Shown: piece after piece, positions 49,245 to 56,721 of the stretch | Numbering within the stretch: position 1 is the stretch's first letter | Layout of the letters: each line of letters begins with the position of its first letter | Assembly: GCA_018064455.1 (NCBI GenBank) | Contig: JAGHVH010000003.1 | Span: 1 to 64,000 of the forward strand | Direction: 5' to 3' | Length of the DNA: 64,000 nucleotides | DNA from: Candidatus Limimonas egerieequi | GTDB lineage: Bacteria; Bacillota; Clostridia; Oscillospirales; Acutalibacteraceae | Position numbers and translations under genes: made by a program | The notes under the pieces: model-generated | Database searches by the model: none | The model's input: the letters and a program-made list of their open reading frames with translations, nothing else | What the model was told of the DNA's origin: nothing

Positions 49245-50492
49245 ATGGTAAAAAACGATGTCAAGCAGAGTGGCTTTACATCTGTTCCAGGCCGAATCGT
49301 TGCGGTAATTTTTCTCTCACTAATCGTAGTCGGAACTATTATCGCTTCGGCAATGTCAAATTACACAGTAAACGTAATTGTAGATGGACAGACGATTAAG
49401 GTCACCACATCCGAGCAAAGTGCCCGAGTAATCCTTGAACAAGCCGGTGTAACTTTAGGGGAAAAGGACTGGCTTGATACCTCAAGCTTTACTGTTGGCA
49501 AGAACGCAAAACGTGGCAATCAACTTGTCATTAAACGCGCTATGCCAGTCACTATTGATGACAACGGTGATATAACCGAAGTCCTCATTGCAGGTACTGT
49601 TGCGGATGCACTTGAAGAAGCGGGACTCACATGTAGACCTGCCGACAAGATGAACTACAAGGAGACTGATTTCCTCGTAGAAAAAATGACAATTAAAATA
49701 ACGAGAGCTTTTACTGTTGACGTAATCGCTGACGGTAAGCAACAGGAAGCCGAATTCCTTTCTGGAACGGTTGCAGATGTTTTGTCGAGCCTTAATATTA
49801 CGTTGGGTGAAGAGGATGAGGTAAGCCCATCCCTCACAACAGAGCTTAAGGCCGGTAATACTGTTAGAGTATATCGTGTAACTTACGAGGAACGTACTGC
49901 AACAGAACCTATCAGGTTTGAGACAATTCACAAGACCTCAGCGCAGGTCTATAAGGGTGAAACCAAGGTAGAGCAGGAAGGTAAAACTGGCACGAAAGAT
50001 GTAGTCTATCGTGATAAGTTAGTTGATGGCAAGGTTTCTAAGTCTATCAAGCTTTCTGAGAAGGTTATCGAGCCTGCACAGAACAAGATTGTGGTATCTG
50101 GTACCAAGATTCGTGTTCTTGCAACTGGTAGCCAACTTTCGGCTATACCTATGCCTTATGCTCTTCAGGACAATATACCAGTAAACGTTATCACTACCAT
50201 TACTGGTAATTCGACTGCGTACTACGCCGCTCCTGGCAAGGGTACGGCCTCCGGCCGTCTTGCCCAGTCGGGCCACGTCGCCGTTGACCCACGTCAGATT
50301 CCATATGGCTCAGAGCTCTACATTGTAACCACAGATGGTAAGTACGTCTATGGCTATTGCGTAGCTGCTGATACAGGTGGTTTTGTTGGCAATGGCACTA
50401 TAGTTGACCTCTACTTCAACACATACGATGAATGCGTTCAGTGGGGCAACAAACAGGTATGCATCTATGTCCTCAAGTGGGGCAATGGCTAA
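49245..50492 (+). CDS. DUF348-G5-3D domain cell-wall protein
   Basis: A 415-residue exported protein related to YabE/Rpf-like factors. An N-terminal transmembrane or signal segment (VAVIFLSLIVVGTIIASAM) is followed by DUF348 repeats (YTVNVIVDGQTIKVTTSEQ and AFTVDVIADGKQ), a G5 domain around residues 215-295 and a C-terminal 3D domain with the three conserved Asp regions AVDPRQIPYGS, AADTGG and TIVDLYF. The 3D fold is like MltA lytic transglycosylases, so peptidoglycan cleavage is expected. I chose the ATG at 49245 after AAGGAG. It shares a palindromic element with the M23 gene at 454. Confidence 0.9.
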   Translation: MVKNDVKQSGFTSVPGRIVAVIFLSLIVVGTIIASAMSNYTVNVIVDGQTIKVTTSEQSARVILEQAGVTLGEKDWLDTSSFTVGKNAKRGNQLVIKRAMPVTIDDNGDITEVLIAGTVADALEEAGLTCRPADKMNYKETDFLVEKMTIKITRAFTVDVIADGKQQEAEFLSGTVADVLSSLNITLGEEDEVSPSLTTELKAGNTVRVYRVTYEERTATEPIRFETIHKTSAQVYKGETKVEQEGKTGTKDVVYRDKLVDGKVSKSIKLSEKVIEPAQNKIVVSGTKIRVLATGSQLSAIPMPYALQDNIPVNVITTITGNSTAYYAAPGKGTASGRLAQSGHVAVDPRQIPYGSELYIVTTDGKYVYGYCVAADTGGFVGNGTIVDLYFNTYDECVQWGNKQVCIYVLKWGNG

Positions 50493-50502
50493 TTGAAAAG
50501 TA

Positions 50503-50545
50503 AATCTCCCAAGAGCATTTCTGCTCTTGGGAGATTCTTTTTTTG
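50503..50545. terminator. Terminator between convergent 3D-domain and hsp20 genes
   Basis: A 15-bp perfect stem AATCTCCCAAGAGCA and its complement over TTTC, with a T7 tract on the plus side. Confidence 0.92.
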
Positions 50546-50549
50546 TGCG

Positions 50550-50981
50550 TTATTTAATTTCGAGCCTTCTGGAAGCCGGTTTTACTTCCTCAAGCTTAGG
50601 GAGGTTGAGTGTAAGGACACCGTTTTCGTATTTTGCCTCAATCTCATCGGACTTAATTCCTGTTAAATCAAATGAGCGTGAGTAGGAACCATATGAGCGT
50701 TCCATTCTGACATACTTGCCTTTCTTATCCTCTTTTTCAAATTCGGAATGTCTCTCTGCTGAAAGGGTGAGGGTGTTGTCTTCTATGTCAATTTTAATAT
50801 CGTCTTTTTCAAAACCTGGAAGGTCGGCTGTTAATTTATATGAGTCGCCTTCGTCGGTAATATCGGTACCAAAACTTGGCATACAATTTGAAGTACTACC
50901 GAAGAGTGGGTCACTAAAGAAGTGACGCTCAAGACGTTCCATTTCTCTAAAAGGATCATAAGTAGTTAAAAAGCCTCTCAT
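50550..50981 (-). CDS. hsp20: Hsp20/alpha-crystallin family small heat-shock protein
   Basis: A 143-residue ATP-independent holdase. The alpha-crystallin domain begins near residue 35 (PSFGTDITDEGDSYKLTADLPGF) and ends with the conserved YENGVLTLNLPK. The short N-terminal arm contains FREMERLERHFF. The ATG at 50981 is preceded by AAGGAGG. A CIRCE operator overlaps its -35 box, so HrcA should repress it until heat stress. The leader of ~100 bases holds a 6-bp hairpin at 51028-51044. Confidence 0.93.
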   Translation of the reverse strand: MRGFLTTYDPFREMERLERHFFSDPLFGSTSNCMPSFGTDITDEGDSYKLTADLPGFEKDDIKIDIEDNTLTLSAERHSEFEKEDKKGKYVRMERSYGSYSRSFDLTGIKSDEIEAKYENGVLTLNLPKLEEVKPASRRLEIK

Positions 50982-51086
50982 AATAATTGCCTCCTTAAAA
51001 TGAGATGTCTATGTGAATATATATGAGCAGATGCTCTCCATCTGACAACCATATTATAACACCATAAAAACAAAATGTGTGAACAA

Positions 51087-51114
51087 ATTGTAAATAATTA
51101 GCACTCTGTATCAA
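51087..51114 (-). promoter_or_regulatory. hsp20 promoter
   Basis: On the minus strand, TTGATA (51114-51109) and TACAAT (51092-51087) are 16 bp apart. The -35 box lies in the 9-base centre of CIRCE. Confidence 0.65.
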
Positions 51115-51124
51115 AGAGTGCTAA
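51098..51124. promoter_or_regulatory. CIRCE operator (HrcA binding site)
   Basis: TTAGCACTC-N9-GAGTGCTAA is an exact CIRCE element. It covers the hsp20 -35 region and lies 25 bases upstream of the -35 box of the divergent hydrolase gene. Confidence 0.96.
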
Positions 51125-51148
51125 AACAAATCAAAACCACAAAACTCC

Positions 51149-51177
51149 TTGTTTTAATTATACAATACAAGTATAAT
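51149..51177 (+). promoter_or_regulatory. Promoter of the alpha/beta hydrolase pair
   Basis: TTGTTT at 51149-51154 and TATAAT at 51172-51177, 17 bp apart. Confidence 0.65.
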
Positions 51178-51217
51178 ATTAAATGAACACGTTCGTAAAA
51201 AATAGGAGGTTTTAAAT

Positions 51218-52240
51218 ATGAAAAAATCAACTTTGGCAAAAGTAGGCGCTGTGGCAGTACTTGGCGGAACAGCCGCTGTATCTGCTGCAGGTGTTGGTGG
51301 CGTTAAGCTCTGGAATTGGCTCCAGGAAACGGCTCGCGAGACTCCACTCAATCCTGTAAATGGCTATCCATATCCTAACAGCTACTACTATCATGAGGGC
51401 GACTATGATATCCACTATCAGGTTGACTTCCCAGCAGCTGGTACTCCAGTTAAGGGTAAGCTCTTCATGATTCACGGCTTTGCTTGCAACTCAACATTCT
51501 ATGATGAGATGGTTGAAATCCTTTTAAAGCAGGGCTTCATCTGTGTACGTCCTGACGTACCAAACTGTGGTTTCTCAACACGTGAGACCAAGAACGTTGC
51601 TCCAATCGCTCGTGAGCAGCTTCTCATCCACGTTCTTGAACTCCTCGACAACTCTGGCTCAGTACCAGCAGGCAAGTGGATTTTGATGGGTCACTCAATG
51701 GGTGGCGGCATCTCAATGAACCTTGCAAACGAGTACAAGGACAAGTTCTCATCAGTTCTTCTTTACGCTCCAATGGCAGCTGTTAATGCTCCTAATTTCG
51801 TAAAGAACATTGTTACTCTTGATCCAATGTGCAACCTCATGGACAAGATCTTTGGACCTGCATGCTCACATGATGCAGTTGTTAAGGCAGTTATCATGCT
51901 CATGACTGTTGATGTACGCTACAGTGCTCTCTATGATGTTAAGAAGTTTGCTGATGGCCTCACAGTACCAAACACAGGTACAGCAATGTGCTACATGATG
52001 GCAAGAGCTAATCCAACACTCCACGAAGATATGGCTAAGGTTGACCTTCCAATCAAGCTCTTCTGGGGCCAGATGGACCTCTTCAACATGCCATCAGTAG
52101 TTAAAAAATTCCAGGCTGCACTTCAAAATCCTGATGTAACAATTACAAAGATTGCTGGTCACTGCCTCGTTCAGAACTGTGCACCAGAAGTTTGTGACGA
52201 ATCAATTGCATTCTTAAAGAGAAACGGTATCATCGCATAA
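51218..52240 (+). CDS. Alpha/beta hydrolase (first of tandem pair)
   Basis: A 340-residue alpha/beta-hydrolase-fold protein with an N-terminal hydrophobic helix (KVGAVAVLGGTAAVSAAGVGGVKLW) that probably anchors it to or carries it across the membrane. The oxyanion strand is GKLFMIHGFACN, the nucleophile elbow GHSMGGG, and the late acid and His lie in LFWGQMDLFN and AGHCLVQN. The substrate (ester, lipid or acyl compound) is unknown. It shares strong similarity with the next gene over ~280 residues, indicating duplication. TAGGAGG precedes the ATG. Confidence 0.87.
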   Translation: MKKSTLAKVGAVAVLGGTAAVSAAGVGGVKLWNWLQETARETPLNPVNGYPYPNSYYYHEGDYDIHYQVDFPAAGTPVKGKLFMIHGFACNSTFYDEMVEILLKQGFICVRPDVPNCGFSTRETKNVAPIAREQLLIHVLELLDNSGSVPAGKWILMGHSMGGGISMNLANEYKDKFSSVLLYAPMAAVNAPNFVKNIVTLDPMCNLMDKIFGPACSHDAVVKAVIMLMTVDVRYSALYDVKKFADGLTVPNTGTAMCYMMARANPTLHEDMAKVDLPIKLFWGQMDLFNMPSVVKKFQAALQNPDVTITKIAGHCLVQNCAPEVCDESIAFLKRNGIIA

Positions 52241-52265
52241 AAATTAAATAGGAGAATTTAATATA

Positions 52266-53180
52266 ATGGGACTTAAGACTATAGAGTTTGTTGAAAACAA
52301 ACAAACTAAAGGCTGGCCATATGCCAATAGCGAATACTTTACCCATGGCGATTATAAACTTCACTACAGAATCGATGCCCCAAAGGGCAAAGAAAAAGGC
52401 AAAATGTTTATGATTCACGGCTTTGGCTGTGACACCACATTCTATGATGAAATGGTTGTTGAATACACCAAAAAAGGCATGCGTTGTGTACGCGTAGACC
52501 TTCCGGACTTTGGCTATTCAACAAGAGAAATGAAAGGTATCAACTACGTTAACCGCGTAGATATGCTCATCGAGCTCATGGAATACCTTGATAAGCAAGA
52601 ACAGAGTCCAGATAAATGGATTGTTGTTGGTCACTCAATGGGCGGTTCAGTTACACTTGACATCGCCGACCGTGCACCAGCAAATGTCAAAGCATACATG
52701 CTCTATGCTCCAATGTTCATGTACAATGTTCCGCCAATCATGTCAAAACTCTTCATGATGAAGTGGATGGGTGCAATGATGGACACAGCACTTAAGTATG
52801 TAATGCCATATGACGCACTAGTAAAGGTTGTTCTTCTCATTGCAACTATGTCACCAAGATATATTGCAAACTATGATGCTTCAAAGGCAGCAAATCCACT
52901 CAAGCTCAAAGACACCGGTAAGGGCCTCTGCTACATGAGTGCAAAAGCATCTCATCCAGCATATGAGGATATGAACAAAATTGACAAGCCTGTACTCCTC
53001 GTTTGGGGTGGGCTTGACCTCTTTGTTCCAAAGTCAAAGGTTAATAAGCTTTCAGAGAGCCTTCCATCAAACACAGAGATCCACACAATCCCACTTGCAG
53101 GCCACTGTGTAGTCCAAAACTTCGCAAAGAAGTGCTCAAAGTACGGAATTGACTTCCTTAAAGGCAACAATCTTTATTAA
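52266..53180 (+). CDS. Alpha/beta hydrolase (second of tandem pair)
   Basis: A 304-residue paralog of the preceding protein, lacking the N-terminal hydrophobic helix and so probably cytoplasmic. Shared segments are GKMFMIHGFGCDTTFYDEM, FGYSTREMK, the nucleophile GHSMGGS, YAPMFMYNVPP, VWGGLDLFVP and the catalytic His AGHCVVQN. The split of a membrane-bound and a soluble copy suggests division of labour. It lies 25 bases after the first copy and ends in a strong terminator. Confidence 0.87.
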   Translation: MGLKTIEFVENKQTKGWPYANSEYFTHGDYKLHYRIDAPKGKEKGKMFMIHGFGCDTTFYDEMVVEYTKKGMRCVRVDLPDFGYSTREMKGINYVNRVDMLIELMEYLDKQEQSPDKWIVVGHSMGGSVTLDIADRAPANVKAYMLYAPMFMYNVPPIMSKLFMMKWMGAMMDTALKYVMPYDALVKVVLLIATMSPRYIANYDASKAANPLKLKDTGKGLCYMSAKASHPAYEDMNKIDKPVLLVWGGLDLFVPKSKVNKLSESLPSNTEIHTIPLAGHCVVQNFAKKCSKYGIDFLKGNNLY

Positions 53181-53186
53181 TAAGAA

Positions 53187-53222
53187 AAGGGAGAGCTTTT
53201 TCAAGCTCTCCCTTAGTTTTTT
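53187..53222. terminator. Bidirectional terminator
   Basis: A 12-bp stem AAGGGAGAGCTT and its complement over TTTC, with T-rich tails on both strands, between the hydrolase and aldolase genes. Confidence 0.9.
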
Positions 53223-53234
53223 ATTCTTTAGCTA

Positions 53235-54203
53235 TTAAGCTTTGCCGTTTGAACCAAGTACATCAACAATCTTGTGAGATACCATGTCCTTAACAGCTTC
53301 ACGAGCAGGCTTTAAGTACTGACGTGGGTCGAAGTGACTTGGGTTCTCTACAAGGTACTTGCGGATTTCAGCTGACATTGCAAGACGGATGTCAGAGTCA
53401 ATGTTAATTTTGCAAACAGCGAGTTTTGCAGCTTCACGAAGCTGTTCCTCTGGGATACCAATAGCGTCTGGCATTGAACCACCGAACTCGTTGATCATCT
53501 TGACATATTCCTGTGGAACTGATGATGAACCGTGGAGAACGATTGGGAAACCAGGAAGTCTCTTGATGCACTCCTCGAGTACGTCGAAACGAAGTGGAGG
53601 AGGGACGAGGATGCCGTCAGCGTTTCTTGTGCACTGAGCAGCAGTGAACTTGAATGCGCCGTGGCTTGTGCCGATGGCGATTGCAAGTGAGTCACAGCCT
53701 GTGCGAGAAACGAACTCTTCTACTTCTTCTGGACGAGTGTAACTCTCAGCACCAGCTTCAACTTTTACTTCGTCCTCGATACCAGCAAGTGTGCCAAGTT
53801 CTGCTTCTACTACTACGCCGTGGTCGTGAGCATACTCAACAACTTTCTTGGTGATTTCGATGTTTTCCTCAAATGGATGAGATGAAGCATCAATCATAAC
53901 TGATGTGAATCCGCCATCGATGCATGATTTGCAGATTTCAAAATCTGCGCCGTGGTCAAGGTGAAGTGCGATTGGGATTTCTGGATGTTCCTCAACAGCA
54001 GCTTCTACGAGCTTTTTGAGGTATGTGTGATTTGCATAAGCGCGAGCGCCTTTGGAAACCTGGAGAATTACAGGGCTTTTAAGCTCAGCTGCTGCGTCTG
54101 TGATTCCCTGGATGATTTCCATGTTGTTTACGTTGAAAGCACCTACTGCGTAACCGCCGTCATATGCTTTCTGGAACATTTCTTTTGTTGTTACAAGTGG
54201 CAT
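53235..54203 (-). CDS. fba: Class II fructose-bisphosphate aldolase
   Basis: A 322-residue zinc-dependent aldolase of glycolysis and gluconeogenesis. The metal ligands are in IALHLDHGADFEICKSCI, AIGTSHGAFKF and IVLHGSSSVPQEYV, and the N-terminal VGAFNVNNMEIIQGI is conserved. The catalytic Asp follows the first His (LDHG). Length fits the class IIB group. The minus-strand promoter is near consensus and overlaps that of the divergent aminotransferase. Confidence 0.95.
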   Translation of the reverse strand: MPLVTTKEMFQKAYDGGYAVGAFNVNNMEIIQGITDAAAELKSPVILQVSKGARAYANHTYLKKLVEAAVEEHPEIPIALHLDHGADFEICKSCIDGGFTSVMIDASSHPFEENIEITKKVVEYAHDHGVVVEAELGTLAGIEDEVKVEAGAESYTRPEEVEEFVSRTGCDSLAIAIGTSHGAFKFTAAQCTRNADGILVPPPLRFDVLEECIKRLPGFPIVLHGSSSVPQEYVKMINEFGGSMPDAIGIPEEQLREAAKLAVCKINIDSDIRLAMSAEIRKYLVENPSHFDPRQYLKPAREAVKDMVSHKIVDVLGSNGKA

Positions 54204-54238
54204 ATTAAGTACCTCTCTTTTATATTTTTTACCATTAC

Positions 54239-54267
54239 ATTATAGTATGTGAAATATCCATTGTCAA
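54239..54267 (-). promoter_or_regulatory. fba promoter
   Basis: On the minus strand TTGACA (54267-54262) and TATAAT (54244-54239) are 17 bp apart, a full consensus. Confidence 0.8.
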
Positions 54268-54289
54268 AGGAATTGGACTGTGCTAAAAT
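54261..54289 (+). promoter_or_regulatory. Aminotransferase-trpS promoter
   Basis: TTGTCA at 54261-54266 and TAAAAT at 54284-54289, 17 bp apart. The -35 box coincides with that of the divergent fba promoter. Confidence 0.62.
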
Positions 54290-54319
54290 TAACTGTATTT
54301 TAGAGTCGAGGCGATTTAT

Positions 54320-55492
54320 ATGGACTATGTATTTTCAAACAAGATAGCGAACTTAAAGCCTTCTTTGATAAGGGAGATTTTGAAGTCAACTTCTGACCCT
54401 GAGACGATTTCTCTTGCAGCGGGCAACCCTGCGCCAGATGCGTTCCCAGTTGAGTCGATTTCAAAGATTGCTGCTGATATTTTTCGTGAGGATCCTATCG
54501 GCGCACTTCAGTATGGTATTACTGAAGGTTATCAACCACTTATTGATGAACTTAAGGGTTATCTTAGTTCAAAATATTCCATGGGCGCCGATTACGACTC
54601 ACTGATTATCACATCTGGCGCCACCCAGATTATGGAGCTTCTTACAAAGGTACTTTGTAATGAAGGGGATATAATCGCATGTGAGGACCCATCATTCATT
54701 GGCTCACTAAATTGCTTTAGATCCTATGGCACTAAGCTTTGTGGCGTTCCAATGCAAGAGGATGGAATTGATGTAGAGGCTCTTGAAAAGTTGTTCTCGG
54801 GTTCAAGTAAAGTAAAATTCCTTTACACCATACCAAATTTCCAGAATCCTACTGGTTATACAATGTCTTTAGAAAAACGTAAACGCGTGTATGAACTTGC
54901 TTCAAAGTACGATGTTATAGTACTTGAGGACAATCCATATGGTGATTTGAGGACATCAGGAGAGGACCTTCCAACTATTAAATCATTTGATACAGAGGGC
55001 CGAGTAGTATATGCTGGCACATTCTCAAAGCTTATTGCTCCTGGCATCCGTGTTGGATATGTTTTAGGTCCAAGCGCAATTGTTGCAAAGATGACAGTTG
55101 GTAAGCAGACAGAGGATGTTCATACAGCAATGTTTAACCAGATGCTCGTTTATCGCTGGATGAAAGAGAACGATATAAACGAGCATATAATTCGGATGCA
55201 GGGCATCTATCGTGCAAAGCTTGATGTAATGTGCAATGCTCTTGATGAGTATTGTCCGAAGCTTTCATATGTACGCCCAGAGGGCGGTATGTTCGTCTGG
55301 TGCAAGCTCCCTGACGGCATCGACATGATGGACTTCTGCCGCAAGGCAGCAGACAATAAGGTCGCTGTAGTACCAGGAATTGCATTCTTACCAGACGAGA
55401 GTGCAAGCACTCAGTATATTAGACTTAACTTCTCTACACCAACCGATGAGGATATGGTAAAGGGAATCAAGATATTAGGAGAATTGTTATAA
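54320..55492 (+). CDS. PLP-dependent aminotransferase (class I/II, LysN/AadAT-like)
   Basis: A 390-residue fold-type I aminotransferase. The N-terminal SLAAGNPAPDAFPVE, the substrate-side GALQYGITEGYQPL, the Asn-Pro motif FYTIPNFQNPTGYTMS, the PLP contact ILEDNPYGDLR and the Schiff-base lysine in GTFSKLIAPGIRVGY are all present. It resembles 2-aminoadipate/aromatic aminotransferases and the catalytic half of MocR regulators, but lacks the GntR DNA-binding domain. The exact substrate is uncertain. The stop overlaps the trpS start (TAATG), so it may link to tryptophan or aromatic metabolism. Confidence 0.9.
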   Translation: MDYVFSNKIANLKPSLIREILKSTSDPETISLAAGNPAPDAFPVESISKIAADIFREDPIGALQYGITEGYQPLIDELKGYLSSKYSMGADYDSLIITSGATQIMELLTKVLCNEGDIIACEDPSFIGSLNCFRSYGTKLCGVPMQEDGIDVEALEKLFSGSSKVKFLYTIPNFQNPTGYTMSLEKRKRVYELASKYDVIVLEDNPYGDLRTSGEDLPTIKSFDTEGRVVYAGTFSKLIAPGIRVGYVLGPSAIVAKMTVGKQTEDVHTAMFNQMLVYRWMKENDINEHIIRMQGIYRAKLDVMCNALDEYCPKLSYVRPEGGMFVWCKLPDGIDMMDFCRKAADNKVAVVPGIAFLPDESASTQYIRLNFSTPTDEDMVKGIKILGELL

Positions 55493-56502
55493 TGGAAGAA
55501 CAAGTAAAGAAGAAAAAAGTTTTAAGCCTCATCCAGCCAAGTGGCACACCAACTCTTGGAAATTATTTGGGTGCTTTAAAGAACTGGAATGAAATTGCAG
55601 AGGAATATGACTGCGCATTTGGTGTAGCTGACCTTCACGCAATCACAGTTCGTCAGGATCCTGTTAAGTTCCGTGAGCAGATTAGAAACATGTATGCTCT
55701 TCTTTTCGCTATCGGTCTTGATCCTGAAAAGAGCATTATTTTCGTACAGAGCCAAGTACCAACACATGCACAGCTTGGTTGGATACTTGATTGCTATACA
55801 CAGTTTGGCGAAATGTCACGTATGACTCAGTTCAAGGACAAGTCCAAGACACACGCTGATAACGTAAATGTTGGTCTTTTCACATATCCAGCACTTATGG
55901 CTGCTGATATTTTGCTCTATCAGGCTGACCTTGTTCCAGTAGGCGCTGACCAAAAGCAGCACCTTGAGATAGCACGTGATATCGCTGACAGATTCAACGG
56001 AATCTATGGTCAGACATTCACATGCCCAGAGCCACTCTTTGTTAAAGAGGGTGCTCGTGTTATGTCACTTCAGGACCCAACAAAGAAGATGTCAAAGTCT
56101 GATGCTAATCCAAAGGGATATATCTCAATGCTTGATACACCAGATGTCATCATGAAGAAGTTTAAGTCAGCCGTAACTGACTCTGAGGCATGCATTCGCT
56201 ATGCCGAGGGTAAGGACGGCGTAAACAACCTCATGAGCATCTATAGTGCTTGCACAGGCAAGTCATATGATGCGATTGAGGCTGAGTTTGAAGGCCGTGG
56301 CTATGGCGACTTTAAAGTTGCCGTTGCAGAGGCAGCAATTGAGGAACTTCGTCCTGTACAGGAGAAGTTCAACGAGCTTATCAATGAGCGTGCATACCTT
56401 GAGGATTGCATGAAGAAGAACGCTGAAATCGCAACAAAGATTTCTCAGCGCACACTTGATAAAGCAATGAAGAAGATTGGCTTCTATCAATTTAAGGGTT
56501 GA
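55492..56502 (+). CDS. trpS: Tryptophanyl-tRNA synthetase
   Basis: A 336-residue class I synthetase. The HIGH-like motif is PSGTPTLGNYLGALKNW, YQADLVPVGADQKQHLE contacts tryptophan and ATP, and the KMSKS loop is KKMSKSDANPKG. Length is standard. It is translationally coupled to the aminotransferase gene with an internal GGAG site. No T-box or trp leader is visible upstream. Confidence 0.96.
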   Translation: MEEQVKKKKVLSLIQPSGTPTLGNYLGALKNWNEIAEEYDCAFGVADLHAITVRQDPVKFREQIRNMYALLFAIGLDPEKSIIFVQSQVPTHAQLGWILDCYTQFGEMSRMTQFKDKSKTHADNVNVGLFTYPALMAADILLYQADLVPVGADQKQHLEIARDIADRFNGIYGQTFTCPEPLFVKEGARVMSLQDPTKKMSKSDANPKGYISMLDTPDVIMKKFKSAVTDSEACIRYAEGKDGVNNLMSIYSACTGKSYDAIEAEFEGRGYGDFKVAVAEAAIEELRPVQEKFNELINERAYLEDCMKKNAEIATKISQRTLDKAMKKIGFYQFKG

Positions 56503-56527
56503 CATATATAATTAATAGGGGTTAAAC
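56499..56527 (+). promoter_or_regulatory. Promoter of the mgtE leader transcript
   Basis: TTGACA at 56499-56504, overlapping the trpS stop, and TTAAAC at 56522-56527 with a 17-bp spacer. The -10 box is a weak match. Confidence 0.5.
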
Positions 56528-56575
56528 TGAAAAAGCCCTAAGGGGTAATGAATTTTTACAAGGAGGTTCACTTCA

Positions 56576-56665
56576 ATGGAAGGCGACGCGACACCACGAA
56601 GTTGCATCAACACAGTATTGAATAACGTACATGAGTGGGCCACTTGGGAAAAGTGCGCCCTATAA
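56576..56665 (+). CDS. mgtE leader peptide (29 aa, uncharted ORF)
   Basis: A 29-codon ORF missing from the track, with a strong ribosome binding site (AAGGAGG, eight bases before the ATG). It begins MEGDATP, which resembles the start of the E. coli MgtL leader peptide (MEPDPTP) that destabilises ribosomes in low Mg2+. The rest (NTVLNNVHEWATWEKCAL) is of mixed composition. Codons 18-21 cover the strand GTACATGAGT that can pair with the terminator arm downstream, so ribosome progress would decide between termination and readthrough into mgtE. The regulatory role is inference. Confidence 0.65.
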   Translation: MEGDATPRSCINTVLNNVHEWATWEKCAL

Positions 56666-56702
56666 GGCATTGTTTTGAAATAAAACCTCCTTACTCATGT
56701 GC
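56627..56702 (+). promoter_or_regulatory. mgtE antiterminator pairing
   Basis: GTACATGAGT (56627-56636) can form ten pairs, one of them G-U, with ACTCATGTGC (56693-56702). This is mutually exclusive with the terminator. Between them lies a GGGC-CACTT/AAGTG-GCCC hairpin (56637-56660). Confidence 0.55.
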
Positions 56703-56718
56703 GAGTAAGGAGGTTTTT
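56682..56718 (+). terminator. mgtE attenuator terminator that sequesters the mgtE ribosome binding site
   Basis: AAAACCTCCTTACTC pairs perfectly (15 bp) with GAGTAAGGAGGTTTT over ATGTGC and ends in T5. The 3' arm contains AAGGAGG, the Shine-Dalgarno of mgtE eight bases before its ATG. Confidence 0.88.
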
Positions 56719-56721
56719 GTT

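Noticed and set aside
56520-56720. M-box or other riboswitch upstream of mgtE
   Set aside because: The conserved M-box core sequences are not present; the translated leader and terminator explain the region better.
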